A DNA stretch of 64,000 nucleotides from Delphinapterus leucas (lineage: Eukaryota > Chordata > Mammalia > Artiodactyla > Monodontidae), in assembly GCF_002288925.2 (NCBI RefSeq), contig NW_022098044.1, positions 12,834,028-12,898,027 on the forward strand, in the 5' to 3' direction. Positions 1-10,309 of this stretch are shown one piece after another (position 1 is the first letter of the stretch; the number at the start of each line of letters is the position of its first letter). A program made the translations under genes and the position numbers. A model generated the notes under the pieces. That model did no database searches. It worked only from the letters and a program-made list of their open reading frames with translations, and was not told where the DNA came from.

Positions 1-323
1 CCTAACCCAAGAAACTTGTCAGAGTGGTTGCCTCCAAGGAAGGGAAGTGAGCTTAGAGAAGACAGAGATGGGAGGGAGACTTGATGAAGAGGTACCACTT
101 TGCCCCTTTTTGATATCACAACACGCACTTGTATTATCTACCACCATGTTATTTATTTAATTACATTTTTACCAAAAAGAAATGTCCATATTGCTCTGTT
201 TATAAAGTTTTGTGACACATAGATTTCATTTTCTGATAAGCACAGATTTTTAAAAAAACAAATTTTTGCGAGAAGGGCTATAACCAAGGAAGTGTGAAAC
301 AGAACCCTAGTTCTTATGTCATT
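1..323. other. No gene seen; unique flank
   Basis: AT-rich sequence before the first L1. No start-to-stop frame of convincing composition, no splice-site series and no recognisable repeat. Nothing further can be supported. Confidence 0.5.
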
Positions 324-361
324 AAGATGAAAGTTGAGAAGGAATTGAAACATGCAAAGAT
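324..361. repeat. 5' target-site duplication of L1 copy A (38 bp)
   Basis: This 38-bp stretch, starting AAGATGAAAGTTGAG and ending CATGCAAAGAT, recurs without mismatch at 3443-3480, immediately after the A-rich tail of the L1. The base context before it (ATT|AAGA) is close to the L1 endonuclease preference. At 38 bp it is longer than the common 7-20 bp range of L1 target duplications. Confidence 0.9.
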
Positions 362-406
362 GTTTCAATTGTTAAATCTTTGCACTTAACATGCAAAGAT
401 ATTAAA
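362..406. other. Junction filler at L1 copy A 5' end
   Basis: About 45 bases lie between the target duplication and recognisable L1. They look assembled from scrambled pieces of the flank. TGTTTCAATT (361-370) is the reverse complement of 343-352. AAATCTTTGCA (374-384) is an inverted piece of the flank. CATGCAAAGATATTAAAT (390-407) is a direct near-copy of the duplication end plus the sequence that follows the 3' duplication (CATGCAAAGATACTAAAT), with one mismatch. Confidence 0.6.
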
Positions 407-407
407 T

Positions 408-1302
408 GTGAATGGATTAAATGCTCCAACCAAAGGAAACAGCCTCACTGAATGGATACAAAAACAAGACCAAGATATGTGCTGTCTACAAGAGACCCAC
501 TTCAGACATAGGGACACATACAGACTGAAAGTGAGGGGATGGAAAAAGATATTCCATACAAATGGACATCAAAAGAGAGCTGGAGTAGCAACACTCCTAT
601 CAGATAAAATAGACGTTAAAATAAAGAATGTTACAAGAGACAAGGAAGGACACTACATAATGATCAAGGGATCAATCCAAGAGGAAGATATAACAATTAT
701 AAATATATATGCATCCAATATAGGAGCACCTCAATACATAAGGCAAATGTTAACAGTTATAAGAGAGGAAATTGGCAGTAACGCGATAATAGTAGGGGAC
801 TTTAATAACACTTCACTTACACAAATGGACAGATCATCCAGACAGAAAATTAATAAGGAAAAACAAACCTTAAATGACACAATAGACCATAGATTTAATT
901 GATATTTATAGGACATTCCATCCGAAAACAGCAGATTACACTTTCTTCTCAAGTGTGCACGGAACATTCTCCAGCATAGATCACATCTTGGGTCACAAAT
1001 CAAGCCTAGGTAAATTTAAGAAAACTAAAATCATATCCAGCATCTTTTCCAACCACAACACTATGAGATTAGAAATAAATTACAGGGGAAAATACGTAAA
1101 AAAAACAAATGCATGGAGGCTAAACAGTATGTTACTAAATAACCAACAGATCACTGAAGAAATCAAAGAGGAAATCAAAAAATACCTAGAGACAAATGAC
1201 AATGAAAACATGCTGATCCAAAACCTATGTGATGCAGCAGAAGCAGTTATAAGAGGGAATTTTATAGCAATACAATCCTACCTCAAGAAACATCTCAAAT
1301 AA
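408..1302 (+). pseudogene. L1 ORF2 endonuclease remnant (copy A)
   Basis: Decayed N-terminal part of L1 ORF2p, the apurinic/apyrimidinic-like endonuclease that nicks target DNA for target-primed reverse transcription. The first open stretch (408-902) has NGLNAPTKG at the start, the catalytic-region motif LQETHF, NIYASNIGAPQYIR and a GDFN motif followed by NTSLTQMD. A stop at about 902 and a frameshift separate it from the next piece (955-1302), which carries a version of the SxIDHILGHKSSLGKFK block and then the linker. ORF2 is normally about 1,275 residues. Here it is broken into several pieces and cannot make protein. Confidence 0.9.
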
Positions 1303-1724
1303 ACAATCTAACCTTACACTTAAAGGAACTAGAGAAAGAACAAAACCCAAAGTTAGTAGAAGGAAAGAAATCATAAAGATCAGAGCAGAAATGAATGAAA
1401 TAGAAACAAAGAAAATAATAGTAAAGATCAATAAAACTAAAAGCTGGTTCTTTGAGAAGATAAGTAAAATTGATAAACCATTAGCTAGACTCATCAAGAA
1501 AAAGAGAGAAAGGACTCAAAATTAGAGATGAAAAAGGAGAAGTTACAACGGACACCACAGAAATACAAAGCATCCTAAGAGACTACTACAAGCAACTCTA
1601 TGCCAATAAAATGGACAACCTGGAAGAAATGGACGAATTCTTATAAAGGTATAACCTTCCAATACTGAACCAGGAAGAAATAGAAAATAAGAACAGACCA
1701 ATCACAAGTAATGAAATTGAAACT
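1303..1724 (+). pseudogene. L1 ORF2 linker remnant, frame-broken (copy A)
   Basis: This stretch continues the ORF2 linker between endonuclease and reverse transcriptase. Recognisable words such as the [14 protein letters not shown] block (around 1435-1465) and the [13 protein letters not shown] block (around 1615-1640) lie in different frames. No single frame stays open. It matches the minus-strand region 13,700-14,130 of the young L1 in this window. Confidence 0.8.
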
Positions 1725-2903
1725 GTGATTAAAAATCTTCCAATAAACAAAAGCCCAGGGCCAGATAGCTTCACAGGTGAATTCTATCAAACATCTAGAG
1801 AAGAGCTAACATCCATCCTTCTCAAACTCTTCCAAAAAATTGCGGAGGAAGGAACACTCCCAAACTCATTCTGTGTGGCCACCATCACCCTGATACCAAA
1901 ACCAAACAAAGATACCTACAAAAAAAGAAAATTACAGACCAATATCACTGATGAATATAGATGCAAAAATCCCCAACAAAATACTAGCAAACAGAATCCA
2001 ACAACACATTAAAAGGATCATTCACCATGATCAAGTGGGATTTATCCCAGGCATCAAGGATTCTTCAATATACACAAATCAGTCAATGTGATACACCATA
2101 TTAACAAATTGAAGAATAAAAACCATATGATCATCTCAATGGATGCAGAAAAATCTTTTGACAAAATTCAACACACATTTATGATAAAAACTCTCCAGAA
2201 AGTGGGCATAAATGGAACCTACCTCAACATAATAAAGGTCATATACGACAAACCCACAGCAAACGTCATTCTCAATGGTGAAAAACTGAAAGCCTTTCCT
2301 CTAAGATCAGGAACAAGACAAGGATGTCCACTCTCACCACTATTATTCAACGTAGTTTTGGAAGTCCTAGCCACGGCAATCAGAGAAGAAAAAGAAATAA
2401 AAGGAATACAAACTGAAAAACAAGATGTAAAACTGTCACTGTTTGCAGATGACATGATCCTATACATAGAGAATCCTAAAGATGCTACCAGAAAACTACT
2501 AGAGCTAATCAATGAATTTGGTAAAGTTGCAGGATACAAAATTAATGCACAGAAATCTCTTGCATTCCTACACATTAACAACAAAAGATCAGAAAGAGAA
2601 ATTAAGGAAACAATCCCATTCACCATTGCAACCAAAAGAATAAAATACCTAGGAATAAATTACCTTCCTGAGGAGGTAAAAGACCTGTGCTCAGAAAACT
2701 AGAAGACACTAATGAAAGAAATCAAAGATGACAGAAACAGATGGAGAGATACACCATGTTCTTGGATTAGAAGAATCAATATTGTGAAAATGACTATGCT
2801 ACCCAAAGCAATCTGCAGATTCAATACCATCCCTATAAAATTACCAATGGCATTTTTTAAAGAACTAGAACAAAAAAATCTTAAAATTTGTATGGAGACA
2901 TAA
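1725..2903 (+). pseudogene. L1 ORF2 reverse transcriptase remnant (copy A)
   Basis: Reverse transcriptase domain of L1 ORF2p in three broken frames (1725-2012, 2088-2702, 2712-2903). Visible motifs are [14 protein letters not shown] (fingers), [11 protein letters not shown] with the first catalytic aspartate, [15 protein letters not shown], and the catalytic box FADD (2442-2453) within [11 protein letters not shown]. The FADD box is intact here, unlike the young L1 copy. Frameshifts near 2013-2087 and 2703 make it non-functional. Confidence 0.9.
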
Positions 2904-3395
2904 AAGACCCCAAATAGCCAAATCTATCTTGAGGGGAAAAACTGGAGCTGGAGGGATCAGACTCCTGACTTCAGACTATACTACAAAGCCAAAGTAATCA
3001 AGACAATAAGGGTACTGACACAAAAACAGAAATATAGATCAATGGAACAGGATAGAAAGCCCAGAGGTAAACCCATGCACCTATGGTCAACTAATCTATG
3101 ACAAAGGAGGCAAGGATATACAATGGAGAAAAGACAGTCTCTTCCATAAGTGGTGCTGGGAAAACTGGACAGCTACATGTAAGAGAATGAAATTAGAACA
3201 CTCCCTAACACAATACACAAAAATAAACTCAAAATGGGTTAAAGACCTAAATGTAAGACCGGACACTATAACACTCTTAGAGGAAAACAGAGAACACTCT
3301 TTGACATAAATCGCAGCAAGATCTTTTTTGACCCACCCCCTAGAGTAATGGAAATAAAAACAAAAGTAAACAAATGGGACAAATGAAACCTAATG
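2904..3395 (+). pseudogene. L1 ORF2 C-terminal remnant, cut short (copy A)
   Basis: Sequence like the L1 ORF2 post-RT region, running through the RxYxMEQDRKP-like and [21 protein letters not shown] blocks seen in frame fragments of the young copy at 12,000-12,700. Several frameshifts are present. Similarity stops near CCTAATGAAA at about 3395. The zinc-knuckle-like cysteine region that ends ORF2p is absent, so roughly the last 250 codons and the 3' UTR are missing. Confidence 0.75.
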
Positions 3396-3442
3396 AAATA
3401 AACATTTTATTTTCCAAATAAAATAAAATTCAAAAAGAAAAA

Positions 3443-3480
3443 AAGATGAAAGTTGAGAAGGAATTGAAACATGCAAAGAT
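3443..3480. repeat. 3' target-site duplication of L1 copy A (38 bp)
   Basis: Perfect partner of 324-361. It directly follows the A-rich tail, and the extra A residues make its left edge uncertain by one or two bases. Confidence 0.9.
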
Positions 3481-4590
3481 ACTAAATAGAACACAAAGGG
3501 CCTTTTAAGCTTTGTCGATAGCACAAGGCTTTAGGCCCATTCCAAGCAGGTGATGCCATTTAACAGGTGGTAGGGGGAAGGGAGATTCCCAACTTAGTTT
3601 GCAATGAGATTTTTAGTAACTGAACTAGGCTTTAAAATGGTAAGAGAGAAGATAACAATGTAAAAATGCAATGACTACTCAGGATAGATAAGGAGGAAAC
3701 AAGTGCTTACCTGCTTAAAGAAGTTTAAATCCTCAGCCCAGATGACTTCCATCTCGGGGTGCAAAAGGAACTTGCAAGTGTAATCTAGGCACCACTAACC
3801 ATAATGTTTGAGGATTCTTGTCAATCAGAAGATTAATGATGGGTAAAAGGGGAAATCCTGAGTTTCAAAACTGGATAGGGAAGTTGAATCCTAGGCATTG
3901 TGGATATTGACATATGGATATTTCTCTTGGGTGAAAATTGACAGCAATAAGGCATCAGATAGCGTTCTCCCCAGAGGGTATATGGACCCTGAGTTATCTT
4001 AGGTTTACGCAATCCTTGTAGACTCAAAATTTTAAATAAATGTCTATTATTTGTAAGCACTACATCTCTAGGAAGGGAGCAAGCAACTGCTGGGCAGCCC
4101 TGAGCTGGTGTGCCTCACCCCTCCTTTACACATCAGAATCACTTGTTCTCTTTGCATTTAAAATAACTGAATGCCCCCTCCCAGAATTGCCCTGTAATCA
4201 GCAGGGGAGGAGAGTCCTCGTAACGGAGAGAAGACAGTTATAAGGTTTGGCATGGAAAGGAAAGAAGGACGTTGGTGCCATAAGTCAGCAACTTCAAAAA
4301 GGCTATTTGAAAGGAATAGTGATTGAAAGGGTTGGGGATTTGTCATAGGATTTGTCCAATAAAACATTTAGATTTCTATCTAAAATGGTTATATGATTGT
4401 CTAAAACAGTAGAACTTGAAGGGTCTCTTTCTTAAATGAAATTTCAACTTTTGGAAACAATTTGAAGTTCTATTGGTTCTGGAAGGCTGATTTAATTACT
4501 GCAGCATACAGAGAGGGAGATATTGTGTTTCTTTATAGAAAGAAATGTCCTCTTTTCATCCTTTCCTCTTCTCTCTCTCCCTCACTTCTT
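3481..4590. other. No gene seen
   Basis: About 1.1 kb of mixed-composition DNA. Only short random frames occur and no repeat family could be named. Confidence 0.45.
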
Positions 4591-4594
4591 ACCT

Positions 4595-5065
4595 TTAATA
4601 CTTATATACTGTCTCCTCTGTGCTTAGGCACTGTGCTTGATGCAAACTAAAGCTCTCAACTCCTGGCATTCACATCCTGGTGGGAGAATCTAAGAGGCAA
4701 ACTAATATCATCATACCGAGTCATAAGGGCTAGACAACAGACAGCTTGAGAGAATTGTAGAGAGAGCAGGGAGGAGGTGCAGAGAACTCATTCACCTTGT
4801 GACATTTGTAAGTGTTTGCCAACTGAAGAAGGGAGGTGAGATGCTTCAAACATCAAGTACAGCATGTGCAAAGGCACCGTGTTGGAACAAGGGCAGGACA
4901 TTCAAGTCTACAAAGTTAATGTCAGAGGAGGTCAGCCTAGAGAGACAGAAAAGTGCCTTGACTTACAGTAGAAGACATCTGTTAGAAGTGGTGCCCATCA
5001 GGAAGAATGAAGAAATGTCTTCTTTTGTATGGGGCACAGTTAGACTGGTCTGCTCTCTTTGGCCA
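4595..5065 (-). mobile_element. L2 LINE fragment (old)
   Basis: Read on the plus strand this matches the usual reverse-complement L2 text: a gene-poor stretch with CATCCTGGTGGGAGAATCTAAG, then 'gtgacattt', 'agcatgtgcaaaggc' and 'gaggtcag' blocks in L2 order. The copy is heavily diverged, as expected for a LINE that stopped moving before placental mammals diversified. Edges are approximate. Confidence 0.5.
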
Positions 5066-5156
5066 CTAAAATCTCAATTTGTTTTTCAATTCATTGACAC
5101 TCAGTCCAAATAGTGATAATGATTATGCAACAATGCCTACAGTGTTTTTCTTCCCC

Positions 5157-5250
5157 TTACCTCCTTCCTTCCTCCCTCCCTCCCTCCCTCCCTTCTTTCC
5201 TTCCTTCCTTCCTTCCTTCCTTCTCTTTCTCTTCTTCCTTCCTTCTTTCT
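5157..5250. repeat. Pyrimidine-rich microsatellite (CCTT/CCCT)n
   Basis: A run of CCTT and CCCT units with interspersed CTTTCT, almost pure pyrimidine on the plus strand. Simple sequence, prone to length change. Confidence 0.95.
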
Positions 5251-5335
5251 GTTAAGAATTTGTAAAGAAAATAATTGATGAACATAGCTAAACCAGTATA
5301 GGAGAGTAAAACAGTTTAAGGGAGAGTTAACTTAA
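5250..5335. repeat. Unassigned dispersed repeat, copy 1
   Basis: Starting TGTTAAGAATTTGTAAAG, this ~70-85 bp segment matches 7052-7135 at roughly 83% by eye. Both copies follow CCTTCTTTC pyrimidine sequence. The family was not recognised; an old LTR or LINE piece is possible. Confidence 0.65.
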
Positions 5336-5379
5336 TGAGTAGTCTATTTATTTAATACACCATAAGTATTCATTATATT

Positions 5380-5535
5380 CTCCTTCATTCATTTATGAGG
5401 CAAGTACTTATTGAGCATCAGCTTACTCTGGGACCTCTATGAGCCCCTGAAAAAACAGGAGTGAACGAGATGATTAAAGTCTTTGATCTCATGCTCTTTT
5501 GCTCTATGGGAAGGAGGCAGGCAATAGATAAGTCT
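5380..5535 (-). mobile_element. L2-like 3' end fragment
   Basis: The plus strand reads TTCATTTATGAGGCAAGTACTTATTGAGCATC and continues with 'gtgaacgagatgattaaagtc' and a 'ggcaggcaatagataa' block. This is the usual reverse complement of an L2 3' end (tail ending in GAATGAATGAA). Old and diverged. Confidence 0.45.
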
Positions 5536-6499
5536 ATAACATCTGCCATTCCTTACCCAGGCAATGACCTCTCTTGTCTTATACAGTTTTGAAATTGTTT
5601 GTTCTTGCTCTGTTTCCTTTTCCTTTTCTTTTTCCCCTCCCTCTGATCTCTTTTTCTTGCATCATCCCCCTTTGGAACTCAGCTGTGCTGGGGAAGAATA
5701 GGGTTTTTTTTTGCTTATCCCATCCTGGATTTTGGCAGGGAGAATGACTGCTGTATTGCATCAGAGATGAAAAGAACTCCCTCACTGGCAGGAGTCTTAG
5801 ACCCAGTGACATTTCCTGATTGCTACTATTTCACATCCTCTCTCATACAACCATTTGCTTTTTCACTGTAGAATTCATTCACTACCATTCACTACCTTTT
5901 ATCAGAAGGTGGTCCCAAGGGTGTCTATTTAAGGCTAGACAAACACCTATTGTTTGAGAACAGGCACCTTAATCTAGAAAGCCTTTTCTGTTTGATTTGG
6001 GGGAATTAAAGAAAAGATACCACAGGTAAGCTATATCAGTTATATGTAGCTTAGCGATAGTGCAACCCAAAATATTTTTGTAAGAAAGAGATGCATGGTG
6101 AATATAACTTTGACCTTTGTCCAGCCTGGCTGATGGACCAAAAGTTGTTTTCTCAGGACAGGGTTTAGCAAAAAGTTGATCTTGGCACAGAATGGTATGG
6201 TCTGTTAACATAAGACCAGTCATTCATTCTACATGTTCTTTGTGAACTTTTCAAATCAGAAGATCAAAGGCAGTGTCAAATTCTTACCTCTGGCCATAAA
6301 GCAGCTTCTAGGAGAGCAGAAAGCCTGGATGGGACCATATTCATTTTTGTACGTTTAATGACAGAATCTGTGGCTGGAAAATTCTACAAAGCAGTTGTTT
6401 AAGAGGCTCTTTACTGATTTCACCTGGTTTCTTTTGGTTAGTCCTAATTCCAGTTCTATTTCTCAAAGAAAATGATGAATTTTCCTCTTGAGACAAGAG
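5536..6499. other. No gene seen
   Basis: Unique-looking DNA with polypyrimidine patches around 5600-5660. No coding frame with conserved character and no named repeat. Confidence 0.45.
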
Positions 6500-6510
6500 G
6501 AAAAACTGCA

Positions 6511-6723
6511 TTTTTTTTTTTTTTTTTTTTTGCGGTACGCGGGCCTGTCACTGCTGTGGCCTCTCCCGTTGCGGAGCACAGGCTCCGGACGCGCAGGCTC
6601 AGCGGCCATGGCTCACGGGCCCAGCCGCTCCGCGGCACATGGGATCCTCCCGGACCGGGGCATGAACCCGTGTCCCCTGCATCGACAGGCGGACTCTCAA
6701 CCACTGCGCCACCAGGGAAGCCC
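6511..6723 (-). mobile_element. CHR-type tRNA-derived SINE, short form
   Basis: Minus-strand SINE. A 21-bp T tract (poly-A tail) is followed by the GCGGTACGCGGGCC end, and the 5' end reads GGGCTTCCCTGGTGGCGCAG on the minus strand. The Pol III A box is TGGCGCAGTGG and the B box here reads GGTTCATGCCC. The target duplication GAAAAACTGCA occurs at 6500-6510 and 6724-6734. Reading frames through it are not genes. Confidence 0.95.
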
Positions 6724-6734
6724 GAAAAACTGCA

Positions 6735-7162
6735 TTTTGTTGTTGATTATGTATGGAATGTTTTTTCTGTTGTTTTGCTTTACAATCAAATCCTCCTTCC
6801 ACCAAAAGAAATGCCAGCACAATCCTAGCACATAGAGATCACCTGTCCTCTGAAGTAAGATCTAAGTCTGTCCCCAAATATGACAATTTGCACACATAGC
6901 CATAGGGCATTTTCAACGGCATGCTAAATGTCTTATTTTTTATCAGTTTTACTTTTTTATTACTGTATCGCTACTTATGAATTTCTAACGCATCCCCTCA
7001 ATTAGGTCAAAAGCTACCATGAGGGTGCTACTTAAGCTTCCTTCTTTCTTCCTGTTAGGAATTTGTAAAGAAAATAATTGGTAGGGATAGCTAAACCAAT
7101 ATGAGGGAATGAAACAGTTTAATGCAGAGTCAGTCTAAGGGGAAAGCAGTTAGTTTTCATTA
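6735..7162. other. No gene; contains unassigned repeat copy 2
   Basis: Unique-looking DNA between the SINE and the old L1. Its last part (7052-7135) holds the second copy of the segment also seen at 5250. Confidence 0.45.
7052..7135. repeat. Unassigned dispersed repeat, copy 2
   Basis: TGTTAGGAATTTGTAAAGAAA and what follows match 5250-5335 in the same orientation, with about 12 differences in 70 bases. It ends close to the start of the old L1 block at 7163. Confidence 0.65.
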
Positions 7163-7978
7163 ATAAGCATGATATTTGCTGTAAGTTTTTTTGTAGATGA
7201 GCTTTATCACCCTGAGGAAGTTCCCTTTCATTGTTAGTTTTGCTGAGAGTATTTATCATGAATGGATGTCAAATTTTGGTAAAGGCTTTTTCTGCATCTA
7301 TTATACGATTGTATGAGTTTTCTTCTTCTGTCTACTAGGATGGTGAATTACACTAATTGATTCTCTAATGTTGAACCAAACTTGCATTCCTCCTTGATCA
7401 TGATGTATTATGTTTTTAAAATCTTGCTGGACTCAGTTTTTGAATATTTTGTTGAGGATTTTTGTTCCTATGATCCTGAGGGATATTACTCTGCAGATTT
7501 CTGTTTGTGGATTGTTTTTGTTTTGATCTCAGTGTAATTCTGGCTTTGTAACACGTGTTAGGAAATGTTTCTTCTGCTCTTGTTTTCTGGAAAAGCTTAT
7601 GTAGAAGTGATGTTCTTTCTTTCTTAACTGTTCAGTAGAATTCCTCAGTGAAGACACTTGGGTCTGATGTTTTCTTTGTGGGAAAGATTTTAGCCACAAT
7701 CTCAGTTTCTTTAATAGAGATATAACTACTCATGTTATCCATTTCTTCATGAGAGAGCTTTGGTAGTTTATGTCTTCCAAGAAATTTGTTCATTTCACCT
7801 AATTTATCCAATTTGTGAGATAAAGGTTTGTTTTTGTTTCTTTGTTTTTTGCTTTATATCTTTATTATCCTTTTAATATCTGTGGGATCTGTAATAAAAT
7901 CCCCTAATTCAAAATTTTGATTATTGAAAATGTATTTATTCTCTCTCTTTTTCTTCCTCAGTTGGGTGAGAGCGGGAT
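7163..7978 (-). mobile_element. Old L1 (L1M-type), segment 1: ORF2 reverse transcriptase region
   Basis: Plus-strand text such as GATGAGCTTTATCACCCTGAGGAAG and CTTTTTCTGCATCTATT is the reverse complement of L1 ORF2 reverse transcriptase. It is much more diverged than the young copy, with no open frame. The element starts inside the RT domain here, so its own 3' end is missing. The same element resumes at 8196, 10,310 and 18,453. Confidence 0.85.
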
Positions 7979-8195
7979 AGCACTTGGTAAACTTTTTGTA
8001 TAATAGACTACATAGTAAATATTTTTGTATATGCGGGTCACTTGGTCTCTGTTTCAACTACTGAACCCTCTTGTAGTGGAAAGCAACCAGAGAAAATAAC
8101 CAAGTGCATTTATCTATGTTCCAATAAAACTTTATTTACCGAAACAGACAGTAGGCTGGATTTGCCCATGGGCTGTCGTTTGTAGATATTGGACT
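7979..8195. mobile_element. hAT-Charlie-type nonautonomous DNA transposon inside old L1
   Basis: The sequence reads through the well-known Charlie-type order: GGTAAACTTTTTGTATAAT, ATAGTAAATATTTTTG, GGTCTCTG, CAACTACTGAA, TGTTCCAATAAAACTTTATTTAC, then GGCTGGATTTGCCCATGGGC. It interrupts L1 text that continues on both sides, so it landed after the old L1. The ends are decayed and no clear 8-bp duplication remains. Confidence 0.75.
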
Positions 8196-9266
8196 AATAG
8201 ATTATCAAATTTATTAATCTTTTAAAAACACTAGTTGTTGTTTTAATTGGTCTCTTTCCATTGTTTCTCTTTTTCAATTTTATTCATTTTTGCTCTTATT
8301 ATTATTATGTCCTTCTTTCCTGCTTGCTATAAGTACAATTTGTTCTTCTTTTTCTAGTTTCATAAGGTAAAAGTTTAGATGATGGATTCAAGACATTACT
8401 TTTTTTCGAACAGAACATACTTTTAATTCTATACATTTTTCTTTAATCACTGCTTTAGCTGCATCTCACACATTTGAATATGTTTTACTTTAACTTCCGT
8501 TCAGTTAAAATATTTTCTAATATCTTTTGTAACCTCTTATTTGACTCATAGGTTATTTAGAAGTGTGTTTAATGTCTAAATTTGGGGGATGGTTCTAGAT
8601 ATTTTTTGTTATTGAAAAATTTATAATTAATTCTTCATAATCTGATAACATAGTTTATGTAATTTAAATTAACTTGAATATGTTGAGGCTTTTTTATGGC
8701 ATAGAATATAATTCTGCTCTTTGATGGTGTGTTTATAAGTGGCACTTGGTCTCATTGGGTAACACTCTCTTTCAGGTGTTCCGTAGCTACATTAGTATAT
8801 TTTTACTTGCCTTATGTATTCCTGAGAGGATTTCTGAAGTCACAAATTATTAGTTTTTGCTTCATATATATTGAGGCTTTTATGTTAGGTGCATACATAT
8901 TTGGTTTTTTTTTTGTTTTTTTTCCTTCTTTGTCCGTATATAATACTTTTTTTAATCCTTGGTAATATTTCTTATTCTGATGTCTACTTTGCCTGATATT
9001 TATATAGCCACTCCAGCTTCCTTTTGCTTAGTGTTTTCATAGCATTTCTTTTTCTATCTTCTTACTTATAATATTTTATACTTAAATTTGGGCCTTGCTT
9101 TTTTTAGAGTCTGATATGACAATATCTGTCTTTTAACTGAGATGTTTAGAATACTTACATTTAATGAAATTATTGTTATGGTTTTTTAAAAAAATATCAC
9201 CTGGCTATTTTTTTAAATTCATCCCGTTTCTTGACCTTTTCTCCATTTTTTGCTTGCTTTGGGATT
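8196..9266 (-). mobile_element. Old L1 (L1M-type), segment 2: ORF2 5' half
   Basis: Continues the minus-strand old L1 after the Charlie insertion. CTTTAGCTGCATCTCACACATTTGAATATG, TTTAATGTCTAAATTTGGGG and ACTTTGCCTGATATTTATATAGCCACTCCAGC mark linker and endonuclease regions of ORF2 in reverse complement. The frame is fully decayed. It ends near GGGATTGATT, where an unrelated insertion begins. Confidence 0.85.
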
Positions 9267-10309
9267 GATTACAAGAAGCCTTTGCTTTACACAGTAGTGT
9301 GGGACTATAAAAATGACCATGCAAGCTGAAATCACACCAAGTGATAGTAAAAATCAATGGGATCCATGATTGTTCTGTGGTCCTCATTTTTTTTTCAAAA
9401 CATTAAATACTCTCTTAATGTTATAAATGTATAGAAAATGATAAATAGAAAACTAAAATTTCCTTAGTACACTGTAATTTAAAACATTAGAAACATTAAG
9501 AATTAAGGTTTTATTTCTGTGTAAAGTAGTTATCAGGAGTAGATTGAACAGTGCTTGCCTCCTCATAATAGAACATATCATATGGAGTAAGCATCTTGTC
9601 TGTTTCTTAACAAATTGTCATACTCTTTTCTAAGTTTGTATCAGTTTTCAACATTTTGCCCTTTGTGCTTCCAGTGTCGTGAAATATCTTTGAGAGTTCC
9701 TTTAATGCATTTTTACCAGCATCACTTCTTCTGGAACACTTTAATTTTTTTCTTCACAACCAAATCCCTCCTTTGCATCAGTAAGTTTTTCCTAAGTTCT
9801 TCTGGCTGCATACCTACAGTCTGTTGGACAACAATGGTATCAATATGCCTATGATCAGCTACTTCTTCCATAACTTTATTTATGTTCAATTTGAATATCA
9901 CTTATAGCATCATCACTTTTTGTTTCTTTGCTGCATGTTCATTTTTCTTGGCCAATTCTCTCTTTAGATTATCCATTTTTATAAAATGTCATGTTGGCTT
10001 ATCACTGGGTGACATGGAAGCAACAAAACTACATACTTTGCTGTCTGTGCAAGAGCTGAGTAATAGATGTGCAATGCCTAATCCCTAACAGACTTTGAAG
10101 GAAGTGATTTGATAGGTCACAGATAATGATGCACATCTGTTATTTACACAGTAATTTGTAAACAAAAAAACTTTCACTGAGGGTTTTACTTTATACAATC
10201 ATTTGCAGTTATTATGCAATGGTAACTGTAATTTGACTTGTTTTGGGAGAGTCCGCTAGACGATAATAAATAAAATATGTCCATATCAGAAATATTCAAA
10301 TTAAGGACA
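9267..10309 (-). mobile_element. Unassigned ~1-kb insertion, possibly Tigger/pogo-like
   Basis: This block splits old L1 text that reads on smoothly from 9266 to about 10,310, so it is an insertion. No poly-A tail or SINE structure was seen. On the minus strand, a short frame around 9545-9720 reads DTGSTKGKMLKTDTNL and then TPYDMFYYEEAS, TVQSTPDNYFTQ. This is reminiscent of C-terminal tails of Tigger/pogo transposases. The resemblance is weak and from memory of the family pattern only. Both strands carry stops, so it is dead. It could also be a decayed processed pseudogene. Confidence 0.4.

Larger units (their letters stand above)
407..3442 (+). mobile_element. LINE-1 copy A, truncated at both ends
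   Basis: A plus-strand L1 insertion that begins just inside ORF2 (endonuclease domain) and lacks 5' UTR and ORF1. It carries endonuclease, linker, reverse transcriptase and part of the C-terminal region, with many frameshifts. The expected last part of ORF2 and the L1 3' UTR are missing. After the region near 3395 the sequence changes to an AT-rich stretch with AATAAA-like words and an A-rich tail. A 38-bp duplication flanks the whole unit, so the truncated 3' end was there at insertion. A prematurely polyadenylated L1 RNA is a likely template (inference). Confidence 0.9.

Noticed and set aside
6456..6835. Several overlapping 80-118 codon frames on both strands
   Set aside because: All run through the SINE; the same frames recur at every short-form SINE in the window.
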